A stretch of 64,000 nucleotides of DNA from Mangrovicoccus sp. HB161399 (GTDB lineage: Bacteria; Pseudomonadota; Alphaproteobacteria; Rhodobacterales; Rhodobacteraceae), in assembly GCF_013184745.1 (NCBI RefSeq), contig NZ_JAATVU010000016.1:54551-118550 (forward strand), read 5' to 3'. A program made the translations under genes and the position numbers. This document shows, piece after piece, positions 43,674 through 52,835 of the stretch (position 1 is the first letter of the stretch; every line of letters starts with the position of its first letter). The notes beneath the pieces are model-generated. The model had not been told where the DNA came from, ran no database searches, and saw only the letters and a list, made by a program, of their open reading frames with translations.

Positions 43674-45640
43674 CCTCCCTTGCGCCGCCGCGGTGCGCGG
43701 GGAGGCAGGTAGTCCCGCCGGCCGAGGCCGCGTTCGAGCGCTGCGGCCCGGTCGAGTATCTGCTTCCGTCCGGGCCGGAGCCTGCGCCGGTCGCCCTCGC
43801 GCAGCGTCAGGCCGATTCGGTCGAAGAATTCGAGCAGGTCGATGACCAAGTTTCGCCCCGCGCCGCTGGCGTCGCGAAGTTCGGCGGCGGTGAAGCCTCT
43901 CGCACCGGAAAGCGCTTCTGCATGGCGCACCAGATGATCCAGCGATGCGCCGGAGAGGAAGCGGGTGTTGGTCAGCCGCCAGATCTCTCCGGTGCCGCGG
44001 AGCGGGAGCATCAGGTCTAGGACCCGGGATTCCGGGGCGCCCATGGAGCGCGCGAGATCGCCGGTGCCGAACGACCGCAGCCCGAATTTTTCCGCCGTTG
44101 CTGCAAGATGGCGGCGGGCGCGCAGTTCCGCGGCGTCTTCGCCGGGCACGTGGCCTGGCAGGCTCAGCTTGCGGCCCGCCATTGCGATCCGGCCTTCGCC
44201 GGACAGGCAGCGCAGCACGTGGTGCAGGGCCTCGGGCGATAGCCCTTCTGCGGCGCGGGCGGCCGCGGCGAGCGGCAGGCCGCTGCTTTGGGGATGGGCC
44301 GCGAGGTGCAGTTCCACCGCTTCGAGAACGGCTTGCGCCGCGGCGTCGAGGCGTTCTGCACGGAGCGCCCTGCCGGACCCGAAACGCACGGTCCGGCTTT
44401 CGTTCCAAAGCGCTTCTGCCGTGGCCGGGGACAGGGCAAAGCTCCGTTCGAAGCGGGCAGTGTCGATTTCCTCTCCCAGCGCGAGAAGCCCGGCAAGCGC
44501 GTCTGCGGGCGTCCCGCTGTCCATCGCCTTCCAGAAGGGGGCCGGATCGCCGCGCTGGCGGCGCCGTTCCGGAGCGAGCGGGTCGATCACCCGGCCGCCG
44601 CCAAGGGTCATGCGGGCGGCCCGGTCGCGCAGCACGAAGCGGTCTCCGGCAAGTGCGGTAACCGGCGTGTCGGGAACCAGGCGGCACATGGCCTCCCGGC
44701 CCGGCGCAATCGCGACCCGGCCGGGGACCAGGATGCGCACGGGCACGGCGGCGGTGCCGTGGTGAAGCGTGGCGAGACTGTTGTGGCGCACGGGCTCGGA
44801 GCGGGCCGCGGGAACGGACAACATGACCGCCAGGCGCTCGCCCGGCACAAACCCCTCCGGCCCGACAAGCCAGTCACCGCGATGCACCGAGCCGAGTTCG
44901 ATCCCCGCGAGGTTGACCGCGCCACGCTGTCCCGCGGCCAGCTGCTCCACGGGAGTGCCGTTGCTCTGGAGGCCGCGAACCCGCCAGGCGCTCCCCGCCG
45001 GGGCCAGGACCAGCCGGTCGCCGACCGCGACCCGCCCGGTCCTGACGGCCCCGGTGACCACCGTTCCCGCGCCGGCCACGCTGAAGGCGCGGTCGACTGC
45101 CAGACGGAAGGTCCGCTCTTCGGCAAGCCGCGCCGGATCGCCCGCCCCGAGGGCGCGCAGCGCGGCGGCAAGATCGGAGATGCCGACGCCAGTTACCGGC
45201 GAAACCTCATGGATTTCCGCGCCGGCCAATGGCGTTCCGTCGAGGATCCTGCGCATCTGCTCCGCGACCTCTGCGGTCCGTTCCGGACCTGCCAGATCGA
45301 TTTTCGTAATGGCGGCGACTCCCCGCGAGATGCCGAGCAGCCCGAGGATCTCCAGATGCTCCAGGGTCTGGGGCATGGGCCCGTCATCGGCGGCGACGAC
45401 GATGAGGGCAGCCTCCGCCGAAGTGGCTCCGGCCAGCATGTTGCGCAGGAAGCGTTCATGACCGGGGACATCGACAAAGCCGATCGTGCCGCCGACCCCG
45501 TCCGGCCAGTAGGCGAAGCCGAGATCGATCGAGATGCCCCGCGCTTTCTCGGCCGGCAGGCGGTCGGTAGCCACGCCGGTCAAGGCTCCGACCAGCCGGG
45601 TCTTTCCGTGATCGATATGTCCCGCCGTCGCGATCAGCAT
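43670..45640 (-). CDS. selB: Selenocysteine-specific elongation factor SelB
   Basis: A 656-residue translation factor that delivers Sec-tRNA(Sec) to UGA codons marked by a SECIS hairpin. The GTPase domain starts at once (GHIDHGKT, residues 7-14; DVPGHERF; the guanine-specificity motif reads TKID), followed by beta-barrel domains and a C-terminal set of winged helices (about 380-650) that bind SECIS RNA. Length and domain order fit SelB. It is divergent from the UGSC selenoprotein gene with only 113 bp between them, so they probably share a promoter region. Confidence 0.96.
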   Translation of the reverse strand: MLIATAGHIDHGKTRLVGALTGVATDRLPAEKARGISIDLGFAYWPDGVGGTIGFVDVPGHERFLRNMLAGATSAEAALIVVAADDGPMPQTLEHLEILGLLGISRGVAAITKIDLAGPERTAEVAEQMRRILDGTPLAGAEIHEVSPVTGVGISDLAAALRALGAGDPARLAEERTFRLAVDRAFSVAGAGTVVTGAVRTGRVAVGDRLVLAPAGSAWRVRGLQSNGTPVEQLAAGQRGAVNLAGIELGSVHRGDWLVGPEGFVPGERLAVMLSVPAARSEPVRHNSLATLHHGTAAVPVRILVPGRVAIAPGREAMCRLVPDTPVTALAGDRFVLRDRAARMTLGGGRVIDPLAPERRRQRGDPAPFWKAMDSGTPADALAGLLALGEEIDTARFERSFALSPATAEALWNESRTVRFGSGRALRAERLDAAAQAVLEAVELHLAAHPQSSGLPLAAAARAAEGLSPEALHHVLRCLSGEGRIAMAGRKLSLPGHVPGEDAAELRARRHLAATAEKFGLRSFGTGDLARSMGAPESRVLDLMLPLRGTGEIWRLTNTRFLSGASLDHLVRHAEALSGARGFTAAELRDASGAGRNLVIDLLEFFDRIGLTLREGDRRRLRPGRKQILDRAAALERGLGRRDYLPPRAPRRRKGG

Positions 45641-45753
45641 GCCTCTGCTCCTCCGCCGTTTCGGACAGGCCTAGCTCCGCGTGTCCGCGGGAGGGAGGCG
45701 GAGCTTGGTGATGGAGCCTTCCAATAATGTGATATGGGTTTCCGCCGTCGGCC

Positions 45754-47568
45754 ATGCTGCGGCTAGCGTCTCCCAAGGGCGGCCGCATCGTGCCGCCGGG
45801 GCCGGGCGCGCCCGAGGCGCCCGAAACTGCGGAGGAATTCGTTCGGATGGACGACAAGCAGACCTTTGCGGCGGAGACCTACAAGGTAGTCTGGCCGAGC
45901 GGCCGGCAGGTGCATGACGGGCACCAGCTTGCCAAGCGGCTCGACGACCTCAACGGCAAGACCGTCGCGCAGCTCTGGGACTGGGTGTTCAAGGGCGACA
46001 AGATGTTCGATATCTGGGAGCGCGAGCTCGCTGCGAAATATCCGGACATCAAGTTCATTTCATGGCGGGAATTCGGCGAGATCCACGGGGCCAACGAGCA
46101 TGCGGTGCTCGAGGCGCTTCCCGCGAAGCTGAAGGAACACGACGTCGACGCGGTGATCGTCGGCGTCGGCTGCTGAGGGTCCTGCACGGCCGCCGTGACG
46201 CGTGCCTCCGCCCTGGTCGAAAGCCTGGGCTATCCGACAGTGACCATGCTCTGTTCCGGTTTCGTGAACCAGGGCAAGCAGACTGCCAAGGGTCTGGGGA
46301 TGCCGAATCTCCCCCACACGATCCATCCGGGTCATGTGAATTTCGTCACTGACGCGCAGCTCGAGAAGACCGTCTCCGGTCCGATGCTGCAGCAGGTGAT
46401 CGACGGGCTGACCATCCAGCCCGATGAAGCCGTCGCGTCCGCCGAACCCGGCAGGACGGACATCATCTTCGAAGGCAGCTTCGACGAGGTGAACGAGCAT
46501 TTCCTCGCCAATGAGTGGTCCGAGGGCTTGCCGGTCGTCCCGCCTACGCTGGAGAAGGTGGAACAGTTCCTGCGCTTCACCGACCGCAAGGCGGACGAGG
46601 TCCTTGGGACCGCACTGCCTGCGAACCGCGAGGCGACGGTATGGAACGTGGCCGTCAACGGCGTGATGTCGGGCTGCCGCCCGGAATACATGCCCGTGCT
46701 GGTCGCCATCACCGAAGCGATGATGGACAAGGAGTTCGGGGTTGAACACCTCGGACATACGCCCGCCACCGAAACGCAGATCATCCTTTCGGGGAAGATC
46801 ATCAAGGACCTGAAGTTCAACTGTCTCCAGGCCGCGCTGCGACCCGGATTCCAGGCGAACACCTCGGTCGGGCGGTTCTGGCGGATGTACCTGCGCAATG
46901 TCTGCGGCTTCATCCCGCACGGCACCGACAAGGGCTGCTACGGCGGCAACTTCCGGATCGTGCTGGCCGAGAACGAAGATGCCGCGCAGGAGATGGGCTG
47001 GCCCACCCATGGCGAGGAAGAGGGCTATGCCTTCGGCCAGAACATGGTGACGGTCACGTCCTGCACTGAGATGACCCAGGCCATCGAGGTGGGCGATCCG
47101 GTCGCGGAGCAGATACTGAAGAACATCGAGGCCCGCATGGCCGACAACAACATGTTCATCCAGTTCTTCTTCCGCGGGATGGTGACGCGGCCGCTGGTGG
47201 TGATCACGCCGGCAATCCTGAAGGTGCTGACCGATCAGGGATGGACCAAGGACAAGGTGCGCAGGCATTTCTACGAGAATGCCAAGCTGCGTGTTTCGCG
47301 TCTTTCAGGCATGATCCTCAACCGCTTCTATCGCGGCATCAACGAGAAGTGCTGGCCCGAGCAGCTGGGAACGTCGATGGATGTCAACCGCGACATCCAG
47401 ATGGTCTCGAAACCCGAGGACTTCATGATTGTCGTTGCCGGGGATCCGGATCGCGACCATGCCATGATCGGTTCGGGCAACGGCTATATCGGCTTCCCCG
47501 TGACGCGGGCGATCAGCCTGCCCTCCGACTGGGACGCACTTCTTGCGGAAAAGAACGGGCGGGCCTGA
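45754..47568 (+). CDS. UGSC-family selenoprotein (in-frame UGA = Sec141)
   Basis: A 604-residue selenoprotein if UGA at 46174-46176 is read as selenocysteine. The reading frame before it (45754-46173) and after it (46177-47568) is the same and uninterrupted, and the residues around the UGA are G-C-Sec-G-S-C, the motif that names the UGSC family. The N-terminal domain (about 35-205) carries the Sec site; a second domain (about 210-604; EGLPVVPPTLEKVEQFL, SGCRPEYMPV, KGCYGGNF) is also found with UGSC proteins. No signal peptide. ATG 45754 is the longest start; ATG 45847 (GGAGG upstream) would make it Sec110. selB is divergent next door; selC and selA are in the same region. A Cys-Sec/Sec-Cys site suggests a reductive reaction, substrate unknown. 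Confidence 0.92.
46174..46200 (+). promoter_or_regulatory. Sec UGA codon and candidate bacterial SECIS hairpin
   Basis: UGA is at 46174-46176. Starting 9 bases later, CACGG (46185-46189) and CCGTG (46193-46197) can form a short GC stem with a small CCG apical loop, or a 4-bp stem with loop GCCGC. This is about where bacterial SECIS apical hairpins stand, within the coding sequence and just after the UGA. Fold strength was judged by eye only. Confidence 0.6.
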
Positions 47569-47581
47569 CGGCCCGTTCCTC

Positions 47582-47622
47582 CCGCGCCTTTCCCGATCTA
47601 TCCATGCATGGGAAAGGCGCGG
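47582..47622 (+). terminator. Long hairpin between selenoprotein and ABC genes
   Basis: A perfect 13-bp inverted repeat, CCGCGCCTTTCCC and GGGAAAGGCGCGG, with a 15-nt loop, 13 bases after the selenoprotein stop. No T-run follows, so it may be a partial terminator or mRNA-stabilising hairpin rather than a full stop. Confidence 0.55.
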
Positions 47623-47707
47623 ACAAGATGTGGCAGCCATCTTGACCGGAACCGCTGCCAGAACCGCCGGGAAAGGGAGTAACCCGGCCATCCAGGGAGG
47701 AATTCAA

Positions 47708-48745
47708 ATGACAGACGACAGCAAGACCCGGACCAGCCGCCGCAGCTTTCTGCAGACGACCGGCCTGGCCGCCGCTTCGGCGATGGTCGGCGGCTTCTCG
47801 ATCCGCTCCGGCGCCTGGGCCCAGGACAGCGACGATCTGGTCGGCGCGGCGCAAGCCGAGGGCAAGGTCATGCTATATACCGGCTCCGCCGAACCCTTGG
47901 TCATTGCCCTGGGAGAAGCCTTCAAGGAAGAATACGGCATCCAGCTGGAATACCAGCGGCTGAATTCGTCCAAGGTCGCGGCGCGCTACACCGCAGAGTC
48001 CGAGGCCGGCCAGGCCGTGGCCGACGTGATGGTCGCAGGCGATCCGCTGCTGTTCGAGGCCTTCCACAAGAAGGGCTGGATCGCAGATCTCGACCCGGCC
48101 CATGTCCCCGGTCTCGACGCGTGGCCCGAAGCCTTCAAGAACAGCTATTCCGCGGTAATTTCGATCAACCCGCACACGATGGGCACAAATACCGCGATGG
48201 TAAAGGACCTGCCCGCGGAGTGGGAGGACATGCTGCGGCCGGAACTGAAGGGACGGCTGATCACGGTCGACTTGCGTTCGGTCGGGCTCGTCGCCTTCGG
48301 ATCCTACGACATGTTGCTGCGCACCAAGGGCGAGGAGTTCCTGCGCGAACTCGGCCGTCAGGAGTTCCAGCTGGGTTCCGGCGGACCGGCCTCGATCCAG
48401 CAGGTTGCGGCAGGGGGCGCGAGCCTGTTCTTCCCCTGTTCGACCACGCAGGCGTACTCGGTCATCAATAAGGGCGCGCCGGTGCAAGCCATCATTCCCG
48501 ACGATACATATTCCGGTGTGGTCTCTCCGTTCGCCGTCTCGGCCAAGGCGCCAAACCCGAATGCGGCGCGGCTGCTCTGCAGCTTCATGATGTCCGAAAA
48601 GGGCCAGCAGATCCTCAATGCGGAAACCGCATCTCCGAACGGCACGCCTGGAACGGCTGAACTCAAGCCGGGCTTTGTCGAGCCGGACATGGAATCAGCC
48701 GAAGAACATCGCGACAAGATCATCGAACTCATGGGACTGGCCTGA
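47708..48745 (+). CDS. ABC transporter substrate-binding protein (Fe3+/thiamine type, Tat signal)
   Basis: A 345-residue periplasmic binding protein of the FbpA/thiamine/2-aminoethylphosphonate class. The N-terminus has a twin-arginine signal (TSRRSFLQTTGLAAAS). The mature start EGKVMLYTGSAEPLVIAL is typical of this class. GGGAGGAATTC precedes the ATG at 47708. The permease gene follows on the same strand; the ATPase is at 55426. These importers take iron or small organic molecules; the catabolic setting favours an organic substrate. Confidence 0.9.
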   Translation: MTDDSKTRTSRRSFLQTTGLAAASAMVGGFSIRSGAWAQDSDDLVGAAQAEGKVMLYTGSAEPLVIALGEAFKEEYGIQLEYQRLNSSKVAARYTAESEAGQAVADVMVAGDPLLFEAFHKKGWIADLDPAHVPGLDAWPEAFKNSYSAVISINPHTMGTNTAMVKDLPAEWEDMLRPELKGRLITVDLRSVGLVAFGSYDMLLRTKGEEFLRELGRQEFQLGSGGPASIQQVAAGGASLFFPCSTTQAYSVINKGAPVQAIIPDDTYSGVVSPFAVSAKAPNPNAARLLCSFMMSEKGQQILNAETASPNGTPGTAELKPGFVEPDMESAEEHRDKIIELMGLA

Positions 48746-48779
48746 GCCAGGCACCGACGAGCGACAGGAGGACATTGCC

Positions 48780-50534
48780 TTGCAGGCATCGGATGTCGAC
48801 ATTTTGCCCCGTACGCCCGGGCCGGCCCTGAGGCCGAACTGGCGCCCCATCGCGGTGATCGCCGCACTCCTTGTTCTGGGCATCGGGTTCCTTATGGTGT
48901 ATCCCACGGGACAGCTGCTGAGCCTCGTCTTCGGGCGCGGAACGGACATTGCCGGTAAGGGGCTCGGCCCCGGGATCGGAAGGGTGCTGTGGAACACCTT
49001 CGTGATGGTCTCGATATCCAGCCTCGTGGCGCTGGTCTTCGCAACCGCGCTGGCGGTGGTGGCCGAACGCACGGATGGTGGCCTGAAAGGCGTCGGGAAT
49101 TTCATGCCGGTGGCACCCCTGATGCTGCCTTCGGTGACCGGCGTGCTGGGCTGGGTGGTGCTGTTCGACCCCCGGATCGGGTTTTTCAACGTCGCGTTCC
49201 GCTGGTTCACGGGCGGCGAGGTCATGGGCGGCACCGGTCCGATCGACATCTACACGATGCAGGGGCTGATCTTCGCCCTGTCGATCCACCTCGTCCCGGC
49301 GATCTACCTGATCACCTCCGCGGCCCTGCGCAGCCTCGATCCCTCGATTGAGGAGGCCTGTCGCATCTCGGGGGCGGGACCGCTCAGAACCTGGCTGACC
49401 GTGACGCTGCCGGCAATCCGTCCTGCCATCTTCGAGGCATGGCTCCTGTCGGTCATCAACGGCATTGCGATCTTCGCGGTGCCGGTCATCCTGGGCACTG
49501 CCGGGCAGATCGAAGTCGTTTCGGTACGGATCTTCCGCTACTTCACGGATTACCCGGCGAACGAGAAGGCGGCGATCACACTCGCCTTTGGGATGCTTGT
49601 CGTCGTTTTCGCGCTGAGGATGGTGCAATGGAAATTCCTTCCCCATGGCAGGCACGCCACCATCGGCGGCAAGGGCGCCCGGCACACGCCGACGCGCCTG
49701 GGCAAGCTGCGCTACGTGACCAAGGCGGTCTTCGTCGGCTACATCCTAATTTCGCTGGTGCTGCCGCTCCTGGCGCTGATGGCTGTGTCGCTTCAGCCCT
49801 TCTGGTCGCTGAACTTCTCGCTCGACTACCTGAACTTCGACAACTACGTCACGGTCCTGACGGTAAACCCGGCCACCACCCGGGCGCTGGCGAACTCGAT
49901 CTTCCTCGCGACGACGGGCGCGACGGTGATCATGGCGGTCGCGGGTTTCCTGATGCTCTATGCCAACCACTTCGCCGACGGGGCGGGCGTGCGGCAGGGC
50001 CTTCTCGAAAAAATGGGCTCGCGAAAGGTCGTTGATCTGATCACCATGCTGCCCGCCACCTTCCCTCATACCCTGGTCGGAGTGGCCTTCATCCTTGCCT
50101 TCGCCCAATGGCCCTTCGACATCTACGGCACGATCTGGATCCTGTTCCTGGCCTATCTGCTAATGGAAATTCCCTATGCCTCCACGGCGGCGCGTTCGGC
50201 AGCGATCCTCGTGGGCCGGGAACTGTCGGAAAGCTCGCGTGTCTGCCGTGCCTCCGAGACCACCACGATGCGCAAGATCCTGCTGCCGCTGTCGCTGCAC
50301 GGGCTGGCTGCTGGCTGGGTGCTGGTCTTCATCCACATGATGGGAGAGGTCACGGCCTCGGCCATTCTCTCGGGCACGTCCAATGGAGTCGTGGGCGCCG
50401 TGCTGCTCGACCTCTGGGAGAACGGCAGCTTCCCGCTGATGACCGCCTTCGCGCTGATCATCTGGGCCATCGCGACCACCATGATGGCCGCCGTGCTGTG
50501 GCTCAACAACCGCAACGCCCGCAAGGTGCGCTAG
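48780..50534 (+). CDS. ABC transporter permease, fused two-module type
   Basis: A 584-residue inner-membrane permease with about 12 membrane segments, i.e. two fused permease modules as in FbpB-type systems. Coupling loops are EEACRISGAGPLRTWLTVTL in the first half and ESSRVCRASETTTMRKILLP in the second. No ATG fits; a TTG at 48780 (MQASDVDIL) lies 5 bases after AGGAGGACA. It directly follows the binding-protein gene. A GC hairpin follows the stop. Confidence 0.9.
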   Translation: MQASDVDILPRTPGPALRPNWRPIAVIAALLVLGIGFLMVYPTGQLLSLVFGRGTDIAGKGLGPGIGRVLWNTFVMVSISSLVALVFATALAVVAERTDGGLKGVGNFMPVAPLMLPSVTGVLGWVVLFDPRIGFFNVAFRWFTGGEVMGGTGPIDIYTMQGLIFALSIHLVPAIYLITSAALRSLDPSIEEACRISGAGPLRTWLTVTLPAIRPAIFEAWLLSVINGIAIFAVPVILGTAGQIEVVSVRIFRYFTDYPANEKAAITLAFGMLVVVFALRMVQWKFLPHGRHATIGGKGARHTPTRLGKLRYVTKAVFVGYILISLVLPLLALMAVSLQPFWSLNFSLDYLNFDNYVTVLTVNPATTRALANSIFLATTGATVIMAVAGFLMLYANHFADGAGVRQGLLEKMGSRKVVDLITMLPATFPHTLVGVAFILAFAQWPFDIYGTIWILFLAYLLMEIPYASTAARSAAILVGRELSESSRVCRASETTTMRKILLPLSLHGLAAGWVLVFIHMMGEVTASAILSGTSNGVVGAVLLDLWENGSFPLMTAFALIIWAIATTMMAAVLWLNNRNARKVR

Positions 50535-50559
50535 CGGCCCGTTGCGGCTCCGATCCACG

Positions 50560-50585
50560 GCGGGCGCTCCTTCAGGGGCGCCCGC
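50560..50585 (+). terminator. Hairpin terminator after ABC permease
   Basis: GCGGGCGCTCC and GGGGCGCCCGC pair over 11 bp (one G-U) with a TTCA loop, 25 bases after the permease stop and before the convergent GntR gene. Confidence 0.65.
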
Positions 50586-50699
50586 TATTCCGGACTCTCC
50601 CCGGCGAGCCGTCCATTGGCGGCGGGATGCCGACTTCTTCCGTCCGGCCCGGAGCGGCGGGCGCGCGAAAACTGGAGGTCTGCCGTGCCGGTGCGGGGA

Positions 50700-51386
50700 C
50701 TATCTCGACAACGGCGACTCTCCGACCGAAAGCGCACGCATGGTTTCCTTGACGTTGTCGACATGGCGCCGCAGCGCCTCGCGCGCCGCCGGTGCATCGC
50801 GGCGGCAGATGGCGTCGATGATGTCCAGCCAGTAGGGCAGCGAAACCTGGGCTCGGCCGGGCCGGTAGGTCAGGCGCAGCCGGTGCCGTGCCATCCGGTC
50901 GCGCAGCTTCTCCAGGATTTCCTGTCCGACGGCATGATCGGAAACCCGGACGTAGAACTGGAATACCTTCCGGGTGAGTTCCGCGAATCCCGCCGCGTCC
51001 TGCTGCGCGGCCCTGGCCTCGAGCTGTGCCGCCATCAGCCGGAGCTCCGCAACCTCCTCATCCGTGATCCGCGCGATAGCCTGAGTGATGCAGACCTGCT
51101 CGATCGCGAGGCGGATTTCCGCGACCTGCAGCGCTTCCTCCAGGCCGACCACCCGGACCCGCGCACCGCGGTTGGCGATCCGTTCCACCAGGCCCTCATG
51201 CACCAGCTCGGCAAGCGCAGCGCGCAGCGTTCCCCGGCTGGTCCGGAGCATTTCGCATAGTTCCGCCTCGACCAATCGCTGACCCGGGGCAAGATCGTTC
51301 GACAATATTGCCTGCCGGATGGAATCGGCAACTGCTGCCTGCCCTTGGCTCGAGGGCTTGCTTGGCGCGGGGCTGTTTCCGGTCAT
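50700..51386 (-). CDS. GntR-family regulator 3 (FadR/FCD type)
   Basis: A 228-residue regulator with winged HTH (about 15-85; LAPGQRLVEAELCEML and SRGTLRAALAELVHEG) and FCD effector domain. Two adjacent ATGs (51389, 51386) are possible; GGAG spacing favours 51386. Strongly similar to GntR 2 (RGARVRVVGLxEAL, RLTYRPGRxQxxLPYW). It is divergent from the MaoC/CoA-transferase operon with an operator-like palindrome between, so it probably represses that operon until an acyl-CoA or acid inducer appears (inference). Confidence 0.88.
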   Translation of the reverse strand: MTGNSPAPSKPSSQGQAAVADSIRQAILSNDLAPGQRLVEAELCEMLRTSRGTLRAALAELVHEGLVERIANRGARVRVVGLEEALQVAEIRLAIEQVCITQAIARITDEEVAELRLMAAQLEARAAQQDAAGFAELTRKVFQFYVRVSDHAVGQEILEKLRDRMARHRLRLTYRPGRAQVSLPYWLDIIDAICRRDAPAAREALRRHVDNVKETMRALSVGESPLSR

Positions 51387-51517
51387 CATGGTCTCCGCAG
51401 TTGGAGCTCGCATTCAATCCGAGGATGTTCTTCATGGCAAGCGCCAAGCGCCTCCGGCTTTGGCGCGAACAGCAGGGAAAAACCAAGCTTGACGCGAACA
51501 TGATTCTTGTAGTACCA

Positions 51518-51532
51518 AATTGTCCAACAATT
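51518..51532. promoter_or_regulatory. GntR-type operator AATTGT-CCA-ACAATT
   Basis: A perfect 6-bp inverted repeat with a 3-bp centre, between GntR 3 and the MaoC-type gene. It shares the TTGTC/ACAA core with the sites at 30669, 33097 and 37611. Confidence 0.62.
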
Positions 51533-51590
51533 ATGATTAGCAAAACCGTGCGAAGGCATCGGAAAGGCGACGAAGAGGGAGGACGAGCGC

Positions 51591-52835
51591 ATGGATGGCG
51601 ACCTGAAGGATACTGACTGGGATCACCTGTCCGACGCGGAGTGGAACGAGAAGCTCGACAAGCGGATCGCGCAGTTCAACGAGGGCCGCGGAGAGCGCAA
51701 GCTGCCGGTTCCGATCCATGACATCATGGACAACGAATACGAGCGCGGCATTCTCAATGCGCTGGTGACAGAGGACCTGATCCGCCATTTCGCTGACGCG
51801 ATCGGCGATCCGAACCCGATCTGGCGAAACCGTACCTATGCCCAAAACACCCGGTGGGGCGGCATCATCGCGCCTCCGCTCTACGAATCCTGCATCTCCT
51901 TCGGCTCGTCCTTCGGCGGACGGCTGCGCGTGCCGGGCGTGGCGCGCCTGGCGGCGGGCAACAAGCACGAGTATTTCGCGCCGTTCCGGCCGGGCGACGA
52001 ATTCACCTGCTTCGATACCTATGGCGGCTTCGTCGAGAAGCAGGTCAGCGGCAAGCCCTACCGCATGTTCATCGAGAGCGTGCCGCGCCATTTCGTGAAC
52101 CAGCGCGGCGAGACCATCGCCGTCGCGACCGGCCGCAACATCTACCTCGCGACGCCGCCGTCGAAACGCAAGGAGAAGGCTGGCGGCAAGGAGTCGAAGG
52201 TCGGCGCCAAATACGCGGGAAAGACCTACACGAAATATTCCGAAGCCGAGCTGAAGGAGATCCACGACGATTTCGATGCTCAGCTCGCGGGAACCAAGCG
52301 GCGCGGAAAGCAGATCCGCTACTGGGAAGACGTCGTCGAGGGCGAGGATCTGCCGCCTCTGGCCAAGGGCATCTACGATGTCTGCGACAGCTCGGCACGC
52401 ACCGTGGTCAGCTGCTACGTTTATGCCTTCGCGATCAAGTGGGCCGCGATGCGCAACCACCTGCAGACCCATCCGGTCGATGACCTCACCGGCGAGCACC
52501 GCTTCCGTCGCGACTGGCACTATTCCGACCGCGCGGCACAGATGTTCGGCTCGCCGCTTGCGAATGCCGGCGGCATCCACAACGAGATGATGCTGGTTCA
52601 CATCGTTACCGACTGGATGGGCGATGACGGGTTCGTCGTGTCGATGGACAGCCAGGACCGCCGCTTCAACTTCTTCGGCGACAGCACCTGGGTGAAAGGC
52701 CGCGTGGAGCGCAAGTTTATCGACGGCCAGGGTCAGCGGTTGGTGGAACTCTTCGTGTGGGCCGAGAACCAGGACGGGCAGGTCCACACCCAGTCCAACG
52801 TCATCGTCAAGCTGGCCGCGAGGGCCGAGGCATGA
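51591..52835 (+). CDS. Two-domain MaoC/FAS1-like acyl-CoA hydratase/dehydratase
   Basis: A 414-residue protein with two hot-dog domains. The N-terminal one (about 45-190) resembles FAS1-like/MaoC dehydratase N-terminal domains (DAIGDPNPIWRN, YFAPFRPGDEF). The C-terminal one (about 270-410) carries the HYSDRAAQMFG and NEMMLVHIVTDWMGDDG stretch. An acidic 40-residue leader is unusual. Expected reaction: reversible hydration of an enoyl-CoA-type thioester. It is the first gene of the operon with two CoA-transferases, overlapping the first by 4 bases (GCATGA). Confidence 0.85.
   Translation: MDGDLKDTDWDHLSDAEWNEKLDKRIAQFNEGRGERKLPVPIHDIMDNEYERGILNALVTEDLIRHFADAIGDPNPIWRNRTYAQNTRWGGIIAPPLYESCISFGSSFGGRLRVPGVARLAAGNKHEYFAPFRPGDEFTCFDTYGGFVEKQVSGKPYRMFIESVPRHFVNQRGETIAVATGRNIYLATPPSKRKEKAGGKESKVGAKYAGKTYTKYSEAELKEIHDDFDAQLAGTKRRGKQIRYWEDVVEGEDLPPLAKGIYDVCDSSARTVVSCYVYAFAIKWAAMRNHLQTHPVDDLTGEHRFRRDWHYSDRAAQMFGSPLANAGGIHNEMMLVHIVTDWMGDDGFVVSMDSQDRRFNFFGDSTWVKGRVERKFIDGQGQRLVELFVWAENQDGQVHTQSNVIVKLAARAEA

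Noticed and set aside
45754..46176. A separate short gene ending at the UGA, with a second gene starting at about 46195
   Set aside because: The two parts are in the same frame, the second has no ribosome site and begins within the conserved domain, and the UGA sits in the Cys-Sec-Gly-Ser-Cys motif next to selB. One selenoprotein gene explains everything.
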